Positions 26,639 through 36,795 of a DNA stretch of 64,000 bases are shown in pieces. The first letter of the stretch is position 1. Each line of letters starts with the position of its first letter. The position numbers and the translations under genes are program-made. Below the pieces are notes generated by a model. That model saw nothing but the letters and a program-made list of their open reading frames with translations, was not told where the DNA came from and made no database searches. The stretch spans positions 2,356,001 through 2,420,000 of the forward strand of contig OW818698.1 of assembly GCA_942493375.1 (NCBI GenBank), given 5' to 3'. The DNA is from G942493375 sp942493375 (GTDB taxonomy: Bacteria > Armatimonadota > UBA5829).

Positions 26639-29600
26639 TTGACCAGAATATTAACGCTATTAATCATTACGTTCTGCATTTTGTCCGGTATTGTTTGCTG
26701 TGCTGCGGACATGCCGGTCACTCCTCCGCCTTTTTGGAGTGTGCCTAAGATATCTGTATCTCCTAAAATAGATGGGCGTGTGGATGAATCTGAGTGGAAG
26801 AATGCTGCGGGTATTACGGGTTATCAGAAATTTCCTGAGTATGGCAGAGGGTTTTCTCCGCTGCAGACACTGACATATACGGCATGGGACGATCAATATA
26901 TTTATTTCGCTTTCCGTTCTCCACATACATACAGGGATATTGTCCTGGTCAATGTCCGTGGGCGAGATGCGGCGGCTTATACTGATGAGGCTTTCGAGGT
27001 AATCCTGTGGCCACCGAAAGCAGATGAAACATATGCGTTTGTCATTGGACTTGCTTCTCTATATGATGCAAGGTTTGGTAACCCAGCCTGGAACTCTGCC
27101 GGTATTAAATACGAAGTCTCCCAGCATGATGGATTCTTCGATGCTGAGATGGCTATTCCCTGGAAAGATCTGGAGATATCTCCAGCACCTGGAATGGAGT
27201 TCAAGACTGTGCTGGCCCACGATTCACTTGATAACGGTAAACTAATGACCAACTGGCATTATTCAAGTGACAGCTATCACGTCAAAAATTTGGCCGGCAG
27301 TCTTGTGCTTATAGACAAAGCAACATCAGTCAGATTACTTGATTGGGGACCTATATATCGAGGGTATTCGCGTCCGGTGCTGGAGTTTGCAAACTCGGGA
27401 AATGCACCAGCAAAACTCAGTTATAAGCTGTTTATGGGAACCGGAATCGACTCACCTGCTGACAAGTATCTGTCCGCTGGAGATTTGGAACTACCGGCAG
27501 GTGAAACCAAAAGAATAGCACCTGAATGGCCTGTATTAGATGCGGATTTGAACGTTGGGCGGCTTGTGGTTTCAGAGGGTGAAAACAAGCTGGCTGACTT
27601 TGCATTCCCGTTTAAGTTCTCCCCCGAAATCCGCACCAAGGTTCAGACCTATCCCTCTAAACACAATTTGAATGTGGCTGTGGATGCTGAATCGGTGCTG
27701 GCAATCGGACAGGTGGACTCTATACGCGTTTCAGTTAAGGAATTAGACAAGGTTATTGTTCAGAAAACTTTGCCCGTGGACAAACAGACTAAAGCTAACT
27801 TTGAGTTCGATTTTTCGAAGTTCAAAATAGGTGATTATGGTATTTTTATCGAGTGCATCGGATCCGGCAATACAGTGTTGAAGTCCTCTCAGACAACCTG
27901 GAGTAACATTAATTCCAAACCGGATTGGATAGTGCATCCTGTAGCCAATGAACGCAGAGTGCCGACCTTGTTTACTCCGGTTATTGTGAGCAAGACACAA
28001 AGCGGTGCAGCCAATATATCCATGTGGGGACGCACTTATACATTCGACAAATCACTGTTCCCTACGCAGATAAAATCGGCTGGTCAGAAGCTGCTGCTCT
28101 CACCATTCAGACTTACGGGAAATATAGATGGCAAGAGAATGAATCAGTATAAAGCTGAAATGAAAGTAGTCGAAAAGTCTTCCGACCGCGCTGTGCTTAC
28201 GGCTGTGACCAAAACAAACGGTATCACTATCAACACCAAAACCCGGGTTGAGTTTGATGGGATGTACCTTACTACGATGACTCTGACACCAGATAAACCC
28301 GGTGCTACTATCAATGCTCTGAAGCTTGAGATGCCTTTCAATAAGAAAGCTGCTACTTTGATGCACTGGAACAACTGCACAATAAGCGGACCAGGCTGGG
28401 CAGGCGCAACCCCAGCGAAATGGTCAGGTCCTTACCATCCCATACTCTGGCTCGGAAACGAGAAAGCGGGTCTGTGCTGGTTTGCAGAAAGCATAAATGG
28501 ATGGAGCAATACGTTTGATAATAATCAGCTGGAAGTCAATACAACCGGCGATTGCACTGTTTTTGCAATGAATATTGTCAATAAACCAATGAAGCTGCAG
28601 AAGCCGCTAACTATTACATTTGGTTTCACTGCAACTCCTACTAAACCCTTACCTAAGAACTGGCTTTGTGATATGACTGCTTCCTTGGATCCCTGGTGGG
28701 ATGAGAGTAACCAGTTCTTGAATGAAGCGATTCCCTGGGAGCAGTGGCATGTTCAAGTTGATGCCGTGCACAAGGGCGGCGGTAAGATGCTCAAATATAC
28801 CCAGACTAATTTCCTGTCATTCTACGGTGATTTGACTCCTGAGGAAGTGAAGGCACAGAAACGCCCAGGTAACCATTATGTAAATACCCCAGAGAAGAAA
28901 TTCTGGCAGACTGAATGGGAGACCTGGCCGCAAGCTGGCATGGGTGGTGCGAGTGCTCTCTGCAAGAATTCTGCATGGCGTGATCTAATCGTGGCGGGAC
29001 TAAAGGAAAGATTGGTCAAGGGAGGAGTGGACGGCATCTATTTCGACTGCTCCCAACCCAGGTTCTGCAACAATCCTTTGCATGGCTGCACAGGCGGATA
29101 TGATATCCTCGGGGAGAGGGAAGTCAGACGCCGTCTATATAACATATTCGATGAATTAGGCAGGGAACCTCTTATAATGGAGCATAATTCAGATAATATG
29201 CTTGGCCCTGTAATGAACTACTCTACATACCATTATGACGGTGAACAGTGGTCTAGCGGTGTCAAGGACTACCGAGATAAGATGACCCTTGCTCGAATGC
29301 GTGCGTTCAGTATCGGTAATAACTGGGGACACATTCCGGTGTTTATGAGCTTTGCCCTTAGTGAAGACGCAACTAGCTCTCTGATGGGCCTCTGGACACT
29401 TCACATGCCATGGCATTTTATCACGACAAAATGGTCAGCAGCCTGTGAAGTCGGAAGAAAACTGGATAGGGATTTCCATTTTACTGAGGACACAAAGAGG
29501 CTTGGGTATTGGGAAAACAGCAGCATTATACAGGGACAGACAGACAAGCTGAAATCAACTATCTACTATAAGCCTGGATCAATTTTTATTGTAGTAGCCA

Positions 29601-29788
29601 ACCTATCGGATACTCCGGTTGATGCTTCACTGAGACTTAAGACCGCAAAAATAGGATTTGATCCGAACAAGCTGACGATAGTCGATTCTCTGAAGAATCA
29701 GATATCGTTGCCTTCGCTGATAAATGGGACTCTCACATGCAATATAAAACCTAATACATCCGTGATGTGTATTCTGAAAACTGAATAG
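26639..29788 (+). CDS. Secreted CBM9-like/DUF6067 (GH123-like) glycoside hydrolase
   Basis: A 1049-residue exported enzyme-like protein. After a signal peptide (residues 1-23, ending CCAA) comes a DOMON/CBM9-like domain (about 35-225; KISVSPKIDGRVDESEW, WDDQYIYFAFRS, DAEMAIPWKDL). Beta-sandwich regions follow, then a TIM-barrel-like half from about 660. It is introduced by ATPTKPLP and contains GVDGIYFDCSQPRFCNN, the layout of DUF6067 proteins related to GH123 beta-N-acetylgalactosaminidases. The start is TTG at 26639: GAGAGGA ends 8-9 bases upstream and only this start keeps the signal peptide. Stand-alone, with hairpins downstream at 29802-29828. Substrate unknown. Confidence 0.7.
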   Translation: MTRILTLLIITFCILSGIVCCAADMPVTPPPFWSVPKISVSPKIDGRVDESEWKNAAGITGYQKFPEYGRGFSPLQTLTYTAWDDQYIYFAFRSPHTYRDIVLVNVRGRDAAAYTDEAFEVILWPPKADETYAFVIGLASLYDARFGNPAWNSAGIKYEVSQHDGFFDAEMAIPWKDLEISPAPGMEFKTVLAHDSLDNGKLMTNWHYSSDSYHVKNLAGSLVLIDKATSVRLLDWGPIYRGYSRPVLEFANSGNAPAKLSYKLFMGTGIDSPADKYLSAGDLELPAGETKRIAPEWPVLDADLNVGRLVVSEGENKLADFAFPFKFSPEIRTKVQTYPSKHNLNVAVDAESVLAIGQVDSIRVSVKELDKVIVQKTLPVDKQTKANFEFDFSKFKIGDYGIFIECIGSGNTVLKSSQTTWSNINSKPDWIVHPVANERRVPTLFTPVIVSKTQSGAANISMWGRTYTFDKSLFPTQIKSAGQKLLLSPFRLTGNIDGKRMNQYKAEMKVVEKSSDRAVLTAVTKTNGITINTKTRVEFDGMYLTTMTLTPDKPGATINALKLEMPFNKKAATLMHWNNCTISGPGWAGATPAKWSGPYHPILWLGNEKAGLCWFAESINGWSNTFDNNQLEVNTTGDCTVFAMNIVNKPMKLQKPLTITFGFTATPTKPLPKNWLCDMTASLDPWWDESNQFLNEAIPWEQWHVQVDAVHKGGGKMLKYTQTNFLSFYGDLTPEEVKAQKRPGNHYVNTPEKKFWQTEWETWPQAGMGGASALCKNSAWRDLIVAGLKERLVKGGVDGIYFDCSQPRFCNNPLHGCTGGYDILGEREVRRRLYNIFDELGREPLIMEHNSDNMLGPVMNYSTYHYDGEQWSSGVKDYRDKMTLARMRAFSIGNNWGHIPVFMSFALSEDATSSLMGLWTLHMPWHFITTKWSAACEVGRKLDRDFHFTEDTKRLGYWENSSIIQGQTDKLKSTIYYKPGSIFIVVANLSDTPVDASLRLKTAKIGFDPNKLTIVDSLKNQISLPSLINGTLTCNIKPNTSVMCILKTE

Positions 29789-29801
29789 ATAACTCTGTGT
29801 T

Positions 29802-29828
29802 AGTCCCGAAGCAACTGGTTTCGGGACT
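29802..29828 (+). terminator. Hairpin after the CBM9/DUF6067 gene
   Basis: A perfect 9-bp stem (29802-29810 with 29820-29828) around a 9-base loop, 14 bases after the stop codon. There is no clear T-run on the 3' side. Confidence 0.5.
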
Positions 29829-29945
29829 GACATAAAAGCAGCAGCAATAACAGTAATCACAATTCGTCTTGTATACCAATAATGCCGTGTGTATATGCAG
29901 TATTCGGGAGGTACACTTGGGTTCATAATCTACGAGGTGATTGTT

Positions 29946-32396
29946 ATGTCTGTCAGATATTTTCGGTCATTGGTGTTTATTCTACTTACTATCCTTGTAT
30001 CATCCTCTGCTTTCTCCTCTATTCTTTTGAAACCAAAAGGTTCAGATTCATTAAGGCTGCTTGTTAAATCTGTCAAAGCTGATGTTGAAATAACCCAGCA
30101 AGTCGCTACCACGGATCTTACTCTCGTCTTCCACAATGAATCACAGCAGCGTATGGAAGCCGATTTCATATACACAGTTCCACCGGGAGCTGTTGTAACT
30201 CATTTTGCATACTGGTATGGGAATGAAAAGGTTGTGGCACGTGTGGTTGAAAAGCAACGGGCTGCACAGATTTACCAGCACATCACCAGTCGCATGCGCG
30301 ATCCAGCCTTGATTGAACTGGTTGGCAAGAATTTATTCAGAGCCAGGATATTCCCTGTCATGCCGAATGCCGATCTCAAGATCGAGATAATATACATCCA
30401 GACCCTGCAGTCGGATAAAGATGGCGTTACCTACAAGCTGCCATTATCTGACACCTGCGAAGATAGTAACGCATTAAGCCAGATTAATATAAACGTCCGA
30501 ATCGGGGCTGATAGGAATATTGTTGGTGTAAGTAATAATATTGGCATTCCGGTTGCAAAGGATGAAAATGGTTGGAAAGTAGCATTCTCCGGCCAGAATT
30601 ATCGTCCGCAGAAGGATATGACCGTCAGAATGACTTCAAAGCATAAGGCCTTGCGAACCAATCTATATGCTGCCAGGTCTGGTGGCTTGGATGGATTCTT
30701 TGCGCTTGCTGTGACACCTGATCATTCGTTAACCAGTCCCAAAATCCACATTACCGGCGTGCAAATATACAGTGTATTTCCATCTGTAATTCCCAATATC
30801 AAAGCGGACAGAGCTCTGGTGATATATGGACGATACAAAGGCAGTGGTAAATCGACTGTAACTCTGGCAGGATTATCTCCGGATGGGAAGCTGACATATC
30901 AGGACTCCATATTTTTCGGATCAAAATCGGAAGCTAATAATCCTGCAACCAAACTCTGGGCAGCTAAACAGATCGAAGAGCTGAGCAAAAACAAGAAGAA
31001 CCAGTCCACAGTCATAAAACTCAGCACGAGATACACCATCCCAAGCGCTTTTACATCCTGGCTTGCGATACCGCAGGAAGAACGAAAACGATATGCCCAG
31101 GAAATGAAACAAGCTGAAGTATCTGCTTTGGCGAGAAGGTTTGTGTTTCTAGCTATCAATGGAAAAGCCAATACAGTTGAAGGCCTGGCAATAAATCGTA
31201 AATATCGTTCTCTCTGCACTAGTGCCGGTGTAGATCCGAAACACCAACTGCAGGATAATTACTACTATGAATACTGGGGTATGTGTAATCAACTAGTTGA
31301 TATGTATGCAAGTGGGAAACCCGATTCTCCTTCAGCTCGGAAGCTCAAGACAAAAATGAATCTAGCAGAAAAATACCTCGGATATAAACCTGGTCAATAT
31401 GTTCGATATGCTATCGAGTCCAAAGTATATAGCATTGCTCAGGGAATAGCTGCAGAACAGTACAGCAATAAACCTAACTCAAAACGGATCAAATCGTTAA
31501 CGAAACAACTGAACCGTCTTGATAATAAAACGAAGATAGACATTTCAAAGGTAGTCGAACAAGCCAAGAGCAGCTATATTAGTAACCAACAAAGCGATAT
31601 CATTCGTGAGGTATATAGCGAATACTATAAACCAGTTGGCGATCAGAATCGCATCGAACAGCTGCGGAATAAAATAAGAAACTTGAATTCTCGTATCCTG
31701 GGAAAACGATATGCATTGGAGTATGATGATTATTTTGATTGGAATTTGAAGCTGTATGCGCTGGAAAAGAAACATCGCGAAACATACCAGACTGATAAGC
31801 AAGTCCGCGATTCCACGCGTGAACAAATAAATGAACACTGGAAAACCCGAAAGCCAAGTTGGGATAGATTTGCATATCGTTGGGGTGATCCTCTGATAAG
31901 CATTGAAGCTCCGGTAGACGCCCAGCAGGTAATTGCGTTGATGCCTGATGGGGAGATCAAACCGCTTCTGTTTAATGCAGATAGCGGAAAATGGGAAGCT
32001 AGATTTGACATTCCTGCATATGCGAAGGAGTCTGCTTATACTATTCAAGTAGTTATAGTGCTTAAAGATGGCACACGTAAAGTGGTGAAAATCACCTACT
32101 CAGTCGATATGACTCCACCAAATGGAATAGCTTCGGCGAAAATGGCGAATACGGATGGCTCAATCCTGCGCCTGGAACTCGAAGCTGATCCGGATACTGC
32201 CCGGGTGGCCGCAGTGCTTCCGTGGCAGGAAAGAGTGGAGATGAAACCATCCGATACTCCCAACAAATTCTTCACCATGGTTACAGTTCCAAAGGACTAT
32301 GCTGACAATAGCTTTGCTGTGACATTCATACTTACCGACAATGCCCACAACCGGACATCAATTACTGTGGATACATCAGCTGAGAAAGCTCAATGA
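29946..32396 (+). CDS. VIT-domain protein with the VWA domain missing
   Basis: An 816-residue secreted protein. A signal peptide (1-24) is followed by a VIT domain (about 35-160). VIT hallmarks are FHNESQQRMEADFIYTVPPGAVVTHFAYW, KQRAAQIYQHITSRMRDPALIE and LFRARIFPVMPNADLKIEI. In VIT proteins a von Willebrand A domain with a DxSxS metal site normally follows. Here residues ~250-300 pass directly from DGFFALAVTPD to VFPSVIPNIKADRALVIYGRYKGSG, the segment that in relatives lies after VWA, and no MIDAS motif is visible. The C-terminal half has charged coiled-coil helices (about 500-640) and two beta domains. ATG 29946 has GAGGTGA 5 bases upstream. The stop overlaps the next start (ATGA). Confidence 0.72.
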   Translation: MSVRYFRSLVFILLTILVSSSAFSSILLKPKGSDSLRLLVKSVKADVEITQQVATTDLTLVFHNESQQRMEADFIYTVPPGAVVTHFAYWYGNEKVVARVVEKQRAAQIYQHITSRMRDPALIELVGKNLFRARIFPVMPNADLKIEIIYIQTLQSDKDGVTYKLPLSDTCEDSNALSQININVRIGADRNIVGVSNNIGIPVAKDENGWKVAFSGQNYRPQKDMTVRMTSKHKALRTNLYAARSGGLDGFFALAVTPDHSLTSPKIHITGVQIYSVFPSVIPNIKADRALVIYGRYKGSGKSTVTLAGLSPDGKLTYQDSIFFGSKSEANNPATKLWAAKQIEELSKNKKNQSTVIKLSTRYTIPSAFTSWLAIPQEERKRYAQEMKQAEVSALARRFVFLAINGKANTVEGLAINRKYRSLCTSAGVDPKHQLQDNYYYEYWGMCNQLVDMYASGKPDSPSARKLKTKMNLAEKYLGYKPGQYVRYAIESKVYSIAQGIAAEQYSNKPNSKRIKSLTKQLNRLDNKTKIDISKVVEQAKSSYISNQQSDIIREVYSEYYKPVGDQNRIEQLRNKIRNLNSRILGKRYALEYDDYFDWNLKLYALEKKHRETYQTDKQVRDSTREQINEHWKTRKPSWDRFAYRWGDPLISIEAPVDAQQVIALMPDGEIKPLLFNADSGKWEARFDIPAYAKESAYTIQVVIVLKDGTRKVVKITYSVDMTPPNGIASAKMANTDGSILRLELEADPDTARVAAVLPWQERVEMKPSDTPNKFFTMVTVPKDYADNSFAVTFILTDNAHNRTSITVDTSAEKAQ

Positions 32397-33940
32397 ATAC
32401 TCGATTATGGATTCTCGGTTACCTGCTCCTGATATGCTCCTTCACTCAGGCCAAGGCAACCGAAATCTACACCAGCACCAGGCAAATCACGGCTCTGGCT
32501 AGTGCATCTGACGGTTCGCTCTGGGCTGCAACCAAGGGCGGGGTTCTGCAGCGAAAACCTGATGGTACCTGGTGCAAGTTTACCAGAATGGATGGTCTGC
32601 CTTCCAACGAGATAATTGGGGTAACTGTTGATAGTTATATAGTAACAGCTGTTTCTCCGGAAGCTACTGCAAGGTTCATAAATGGTCAATGGTGCGTCGA
32701 TACTACTCCCCCAAAACAAATATCAAAAGGGGAAAATACTCAGACTGCGTCTACGATATGGGATGGCCGGGAATGCTTGGCAACACTTACTGAATTGCGG
32801 ATAAAAGAGAAGGACAAATGGAAGGTCGTTGCGCTGCCGCCTGGCCGTGGTTCCCATATAAGCGCTTTGCTTCCAAGGGGTGATCATCTTTGGGCTGCGA
32901 TGTTTGGAGATGGGATATGGGATTATAACGGCAAGAGTTGGTCCAGGGCTGATGTTGGTCTTCCTCGTGCAGCGCGAGAAATAACATGTATGGTCGATGC
33001 CGGCAGTTCGATATGGCTGGGAACACGCCGCGAAGGACTATGGCAGTATATCGACAAGCACTGGACCCAGGAATTGATGCCAGATGAACCGTATGATCAT
33101 AACAGCCAGTCGATGACTACCTATAAAGGTGATCTTTATATTAGTACGCTTGAAGATGGTCTTGTTGTAAAAACTGCTAAAGGCTGGATCCGGTATTCCG
33201 ATGCTGCAATATCTTCAAATGCACCAAGACAAATGGTCGTTTGCGGCAATTGCCTGTATGTCAGGCATGGCAATGGGAAAGTGGACAGGTTTGATGGCAG
33301 GACCTGGTTTCGTGATGTATGTGCAAATCTACCCAGGAAACAGGCATCCACAATAGCCTCGGACTGTAGCAGATTATACGTCGCTCAGTGGGGTGGTTGG
33401 AGTGAGTTTGATGGCAAGAGCTGGAAACACAACCTTAAATTTCCTGAGTTGCAGGGATATGCAATAACAGCTCTGATGCCTGGCAAAGACCGACTGTGGA
33501 TTGGTACTCAAGGCCGCGGGTTGAGTGAACTTGATACAAACACAGGCAAACTGACCTGGTATGATGAGAGCAATGGGATGCCTGATGACTGGATAAAGGT
33601 AATAGCACAATCAGGCAACTTGCATGTGGGCACATTCGTAGGTGGATTAGCGACCTGGAACGGAACGAAGCGGTCTACTACCAAAGGGCTATCAGGTATG
33701 GAGATAACCGCCCTGGTTCCGGATTCAAGCGGCAAGGGTATATTTATCGGAACAAGAAACGGTCTGTTTCATATGCAAGACAATGCGGATATTATACCAA
33801 TCAGTTCATTTATTGGCTGTGAAATTCAAGCTCTACAATTAACTGACGGAGAGTTATGGATAGGTACAAGAACAGGAATTTACATGATGCCTTTGCTTAG
33901 TAAAGATTATCCCAATGATACTGAAAATATAATGCGATAA
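32393..33940 (+). CDS. Secreted Reg_prop-type beta-propeller protein
   Basis: A 515-residue protein with a signal peptide (residues 1-22). It has about ten blade-like repeats resembling two-component-regulator propellers: LWAATKGGVLQ, LWAAMFGDGIWDYNGKSW, IWLGTRREGLWQY, LWIGTQGRGLSEL, LWIGTRTGIYMM. There is no transmembrane segment, histidine kinase or DNA-binding domain after the propeller, so it is not a classical hybrid sensor. It is translationally coupled to the VIT protein (4-base ATGA overlap at 32393-32396), suggesting that the two exported proteins work together, perhaps as an envelope or extracellular complex. Ligand unknown. Confidence 0.75.
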   Translation: MNTRLWILGYLLLICSFTQAKATEIYTSTRQITALASASDGSLWAATKGGVLQRKPDGTWCKFTRMDGLPSNEIIGVTVDSYIVTAVSPEATARFINGQWCVDTTPPKQISKGENTQTASTIWDGRECLATLTELRIKEKDKWKVVALPPGRGSHISALLPRGDHLWAAMFGDGIWDYNGKSWSRADVGLPRAAREITCMVDAGSSIWLGTRREGLWQYIDKHWTQELMPDEPYDHNSQSMTTYKGDLYISTLEDGLVVKTAKGWIRYSDAAISSNAPRQMVVCGNCLYVRHGNGKVDRFDGRTWFRDVCANLPRKQASTIASDCSRLYVAQWGGWSEFDGKSWKHNLKFPELQGYAITALMPGKDRLWIGTQGRGLSELDTNTGKLTWYDESNGMPDDWIKVIAQSGNLHVGTFVGGLATWNGTKRSTTKGLSGMEITALVPDSSGKGIFIGTRNGLFHMQDNADIIPISSFIGCEIQALQLTDGELWIGTRTGIYMMPLLSKDYPNDTENIMR

Positions 33941-33943
33941 CGG

Positions 33944-33972
33944 GAAGTGAGTGAGCATATGCAACTCACTTC
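33944..33972. terminator. Convergent-gene hairpin
   Basis: A perfect 9-bp stem (33944-33952 with 33964-33972) between the propeller gene (plus) and the PcRGLX-like gene (minus). The right arm overlaps the minus-strand stop codon. It probably serves both directions; T-runs are weak. Confidence 0.5.
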
Positions 33973-36773
33973 ACTGCACCTTTGTATACGACCTTATATT
34001 GCCGACCGTTGGTGCGGGGGTCGGTGTTGTCGGAGGTGGAGAAATATAAGGACCTGCCTCCCCAGTGGCTCCAGCGTCCGTTGCCATCTTTGCGTATATC
34101 GGCATGGGAAGAATGTGCAGGCTCCAGTGGTTTTCCATCCTCCATCAATACCAGTTCTGAAGACCCACCTCCCTGGTCGCTGGGGGAGCCGTGGTTTATG
34201 CCTGCAGTGAAACAGTGACCGATTTCCGGTGACATTGAGGCTGGCGGGATGATTTCCTCAAATGGTGGTGGAAGTAGGTTTGCACGCGGAACTGCCCACA
34301 CAGCTGTTTCATCCATACCAGCCTTTTGCAGGGCAGCGATTGCATATGGCAGCGGTATCAAGTCATGGATAGTTGCCATATAGACATTGTTTACATTCCA
34401 CTGCCGGGCAGCTGTTACCATACCCTCGAAATCCAGAGCGCGCAAGGTTTCTGTGAAATTGTCTGGCACTGGAATATCACGGGGAATAGATAAACGCTGT
34501 AATAAAGAAGCCAGCAGGGATGCATAGCGTAATTCTCCGGTCTGCTGATAGGCCAAAGCAGCTATTATTGTCGGCAGATAATTCACCTGACCCCATGAAC
34601 TCATTGCTTCGGGTTCCAGAGAGTTGGCAGCTTTGACAATAGCTTCTTTCAACTTAGCGTGATCTTCGGGTGAAGTGCTGTAAAGGTAGTAGAGCAGGCT
34701 GACACTGGTATTGGAGACAAAACGGAAATGAGCTGCAGTTAAGAACGGCCAGCCGGTATCTGAATTGCCTGATAGCTCCTGTGCGAGAAGTTCGTCCGCT
34801 TTCTGCTTCAGTATAGGATCTCCATTTATCTCCCACATTCGAATTAACCCGCCGATCCGGTCCTCGTTCTCACTGGGTTCTCCATCCAGGTGGTATTGTG
34901 TGTATTCTTTCATCACGTCCAGAACGCGTTCATCCCCTGTCAACAGGTAGTAGTCTATTGCGCCGTGTGTGGCAGTGCCATAACCCCGAACGCCATTCCC
35001 CCAGTGCTGCTGGTCGTGTCTGTGACCACCACCTACCTGCTTAGGTTCCTCTGCGCAATAGTGGCAGGCATCGATCTCAGTGATGTGCCTGCAAAACGCT
35101 TCAGCAGTAAGGTACGCCTCATAGTCACCGCTGCGCAGGTATTGCAGGAATAGCGACTGAGCCAGAGTGCCATCGTTGCACTGCCAGCCCACGTAACCGC
35201 GGCTGCACCATGATTTAGGGGCTGTATATCCATAATGGCTCGGAGTTTCGTAACCGTGGAACAGATTGTCACCATAATCGATCATACCGTCCCAGTGAAA
35301 CGCACGCTGGTTGTGACGAATCCACTCCAGGTCAACATTCTGGAGACCTTCTAAGTGAGGGTAGCGTGCGGTGTCTACCAAGGCAAATGGGCCAAACGCA
35401 CTTGATGCAGCATAGTATTCCGGGGAACACTGGAGTAGCAGTGGAGAATTCAGTGCGGCTGTTATCTGCGTCCCAACATCCTCTTTGGCAGGTCCGAAAC
35501 GAAGGATCATTTCGTGGGTAACTCCGACGCCTTCTCCACCATATGGCCATAGACTCAAGTCGTAGTGGTATTTGTTCTCCACTTCATCGTAACGACGACG
35601 GAGATCAAGCACCTTGTTGCCGGACTCCGGCCAAAGGTAAACTGAGAGGCCACGGGCATCGGCGCGCAGTTCCTTTGGATGCATCTGCCAGAAGTTATGG
35701 AGTGCGAGGTGCATTGAGGAGCGTGCGCCAGCCAGACGCACCCAGCCCTCAGCTTCAGTGCCTTTCGCAATTTCGGTGCTATTTTTGGTCAGGGAATAGT
35801 TGACTGTTTTGTCTTCTGTGTAGGGTGCCAGGTGGTATATCTTCTTCGGTCCAATCTCCGTCAGGCTGAGGATATCACGTGTTTTCAATATGCCTTTGTG
35901 CGTCTGAGCACCACCGAATGCGTAACTATTGTATGCAGACTCGGGCAGACGTATCCATATAGCTCGGAGGAAATCTTCCTTGGGTTTGCCTGCATACACA
36001 AAGTTATGGGCTATTCGGAGTTCAGGAGAACCGGCATAAGCATGTGCACGGATGACATACTGAAGCAATCGGCGTCCGGATTTGTTAACCAACCAGCCGC
36101 TCAGTTTTATTACAACGTGCAGAGGATTTGTGTTTTCTACTTCAACTTTGTAGTCACCGGAAGCATCTGCAGTGAAGCGTTCGCGCGGACTGCCGGAAGC
36201 ATCACGCAGCCAGTTCTCTTCCTCCGGTTCGCCTGGGGACTGGTGTTCCACTTCTGCAATGAATGCGCTCCCGCCAGAAGCTGTCTGCGTATCCCATTTT
36301 CCATCATGGTTGAGATCAGCCCAGGCAGTTGTGGGCAAACCGAAGGTAGTTTTACTAAACAGGAAACGCGCAGGCCCGGTATCTACCATAAGGCCTTTGG
36401 TGTCCTGTGTGACCTTAACTCTTATACGCCGTGATTTTGAAGCAACTCCGGGCTGCAGTTGTAATTTTACTTCACCGGAAGCAGGCAGGTTCACTTGGGT
36501 ATCTACAAGTAACCACTTCACGCTGCCATCATACCAGTGTGCGATTGGTTTCACCTGGCAGAGAATTTCCTTACCTGTAGCATCCAAAAGCCGCGCCTGG
36601 CTGCAAGCCTGCAATATGCCACGGGCAAATGGAACGCCTCCTCGAACAGGAACACTTGCCTGACGCACACCGGTATGGTTGCGGACAAACAGAGCAACAT
36701 CACCTGCAGCAAGCACCTGGCTTGTCAGGCAGGCTAATAATGGTATCAGAACAAGCAGGAAATAAGTTCGCAT
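33966..36773 (-). CDS. Secreted PcRGLX/YetA-like (exo-rhamnogalacturonan lyase family) protein
   Basis: A 935-residue exported protein with a signal peptide (residues 1-23, LACLTSQVLA). The N-terminal RIFT-barrel-like domain is recognised from VPVRGGVPFARGILQ and WYDGSVKWLLVDTQVNL. A large beta-sandwich and a helical (alpha/alpha) region follow, with YDYGDNLFHGY-, HYCAEEP-, GGGHRHDQQHWGNG- and YYLLTGDERVLDVM-type motifs. The layout matches PcRGLX/YetA-like proteins (PL26-related), which remove terminal disaccharides from rhamnogalacturonan I backbones. The GHRHDQQHW loop probably lies in the active site. ATG 36773 is chosen because GGAGG lies 11 bases upstream; a longer frame from 36821 overlaps the previous gene. 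Last gene of the minus-strand polysaccharide series. Confidence 0.75.
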   Translation of the reverse strand: MRTYFLLVLIPLLACLTSQVLAAGDVALFVRNHTGVRQASVPVRGGVPFARGILQACSQARLLDATGKEILCQVKPIAHWYDGSVKWLLVDTQVNLPASGEVKLQLQPGVASKSRRIRVKVTQDTKGLMVDTGPARFLFSKTTFGLPTTAWADLNHDGKWDTQTASGGSAFIAEVEHQSPGEPEEENWLRDASGSPRERFTADASGDYKVEVENTNPLHVVIKLSGWLVNKSGRRLLQYVIRAHAYAGSPELRIAHNFVYAGKPKEDFLRAIWIRLPESAYNSYAFGGAQTHKGILKTRDILSLTEIGPKKIYHLAPYTEDKTVNYSLTKNSTEIAKGTEAEGWVRLAGARSSMHLALHNFWQMHPKELRADARGLSVYLWPESGNKVLDLRRRYDEVENKYHYDLSLWPYGGEGVGVTHEMILRFGPAKEDVGTQITAALNSPLLLQCSPEYYAASSAFGPFALVDTARYPHLEGLQNVDLEWIRHNQRAFHWDGMIDYGDNLFHGYETPSHYGYTAPKSWCSRGYVGWQCNDGTLAQSLFLQYLRSGDYEAYLTAEAFCRHITEIDACHYCAEEPKQVGGGHRHDQQHWGNGVRGYGTATHGAIDYYLLTGDERVLDVMKEYTQYHLDGEPSENEDRIGGLIRMWEINGDPILKQKADELLAQELSGNSDTGWPFLTAAHFRFVSNTSVSLLYYLYSTSPEDHAKLKEAIVKAANSLEPEAMSSWGQVNYLPTIIAALAYQQTGELRYASLLASLLQRLSIPRDIPVPDNFTETLRALDFEGMVTAARQWNVNNVYMATIHDLIPLPYAIAALQKAGMDETAVWAVPRANLLPPPFEEIIPPASMSPEIGHCFTAGINHGSPSDQGGGSSELVLMEDGKPLEPAHSSHADIRKDGNGRWSHWGGRSLYFSTSDNTDPRTNGRQYKVVYKGAVK

Positions 36774-36795
36774 CTGATTACTGTCCTCCGTTTTA

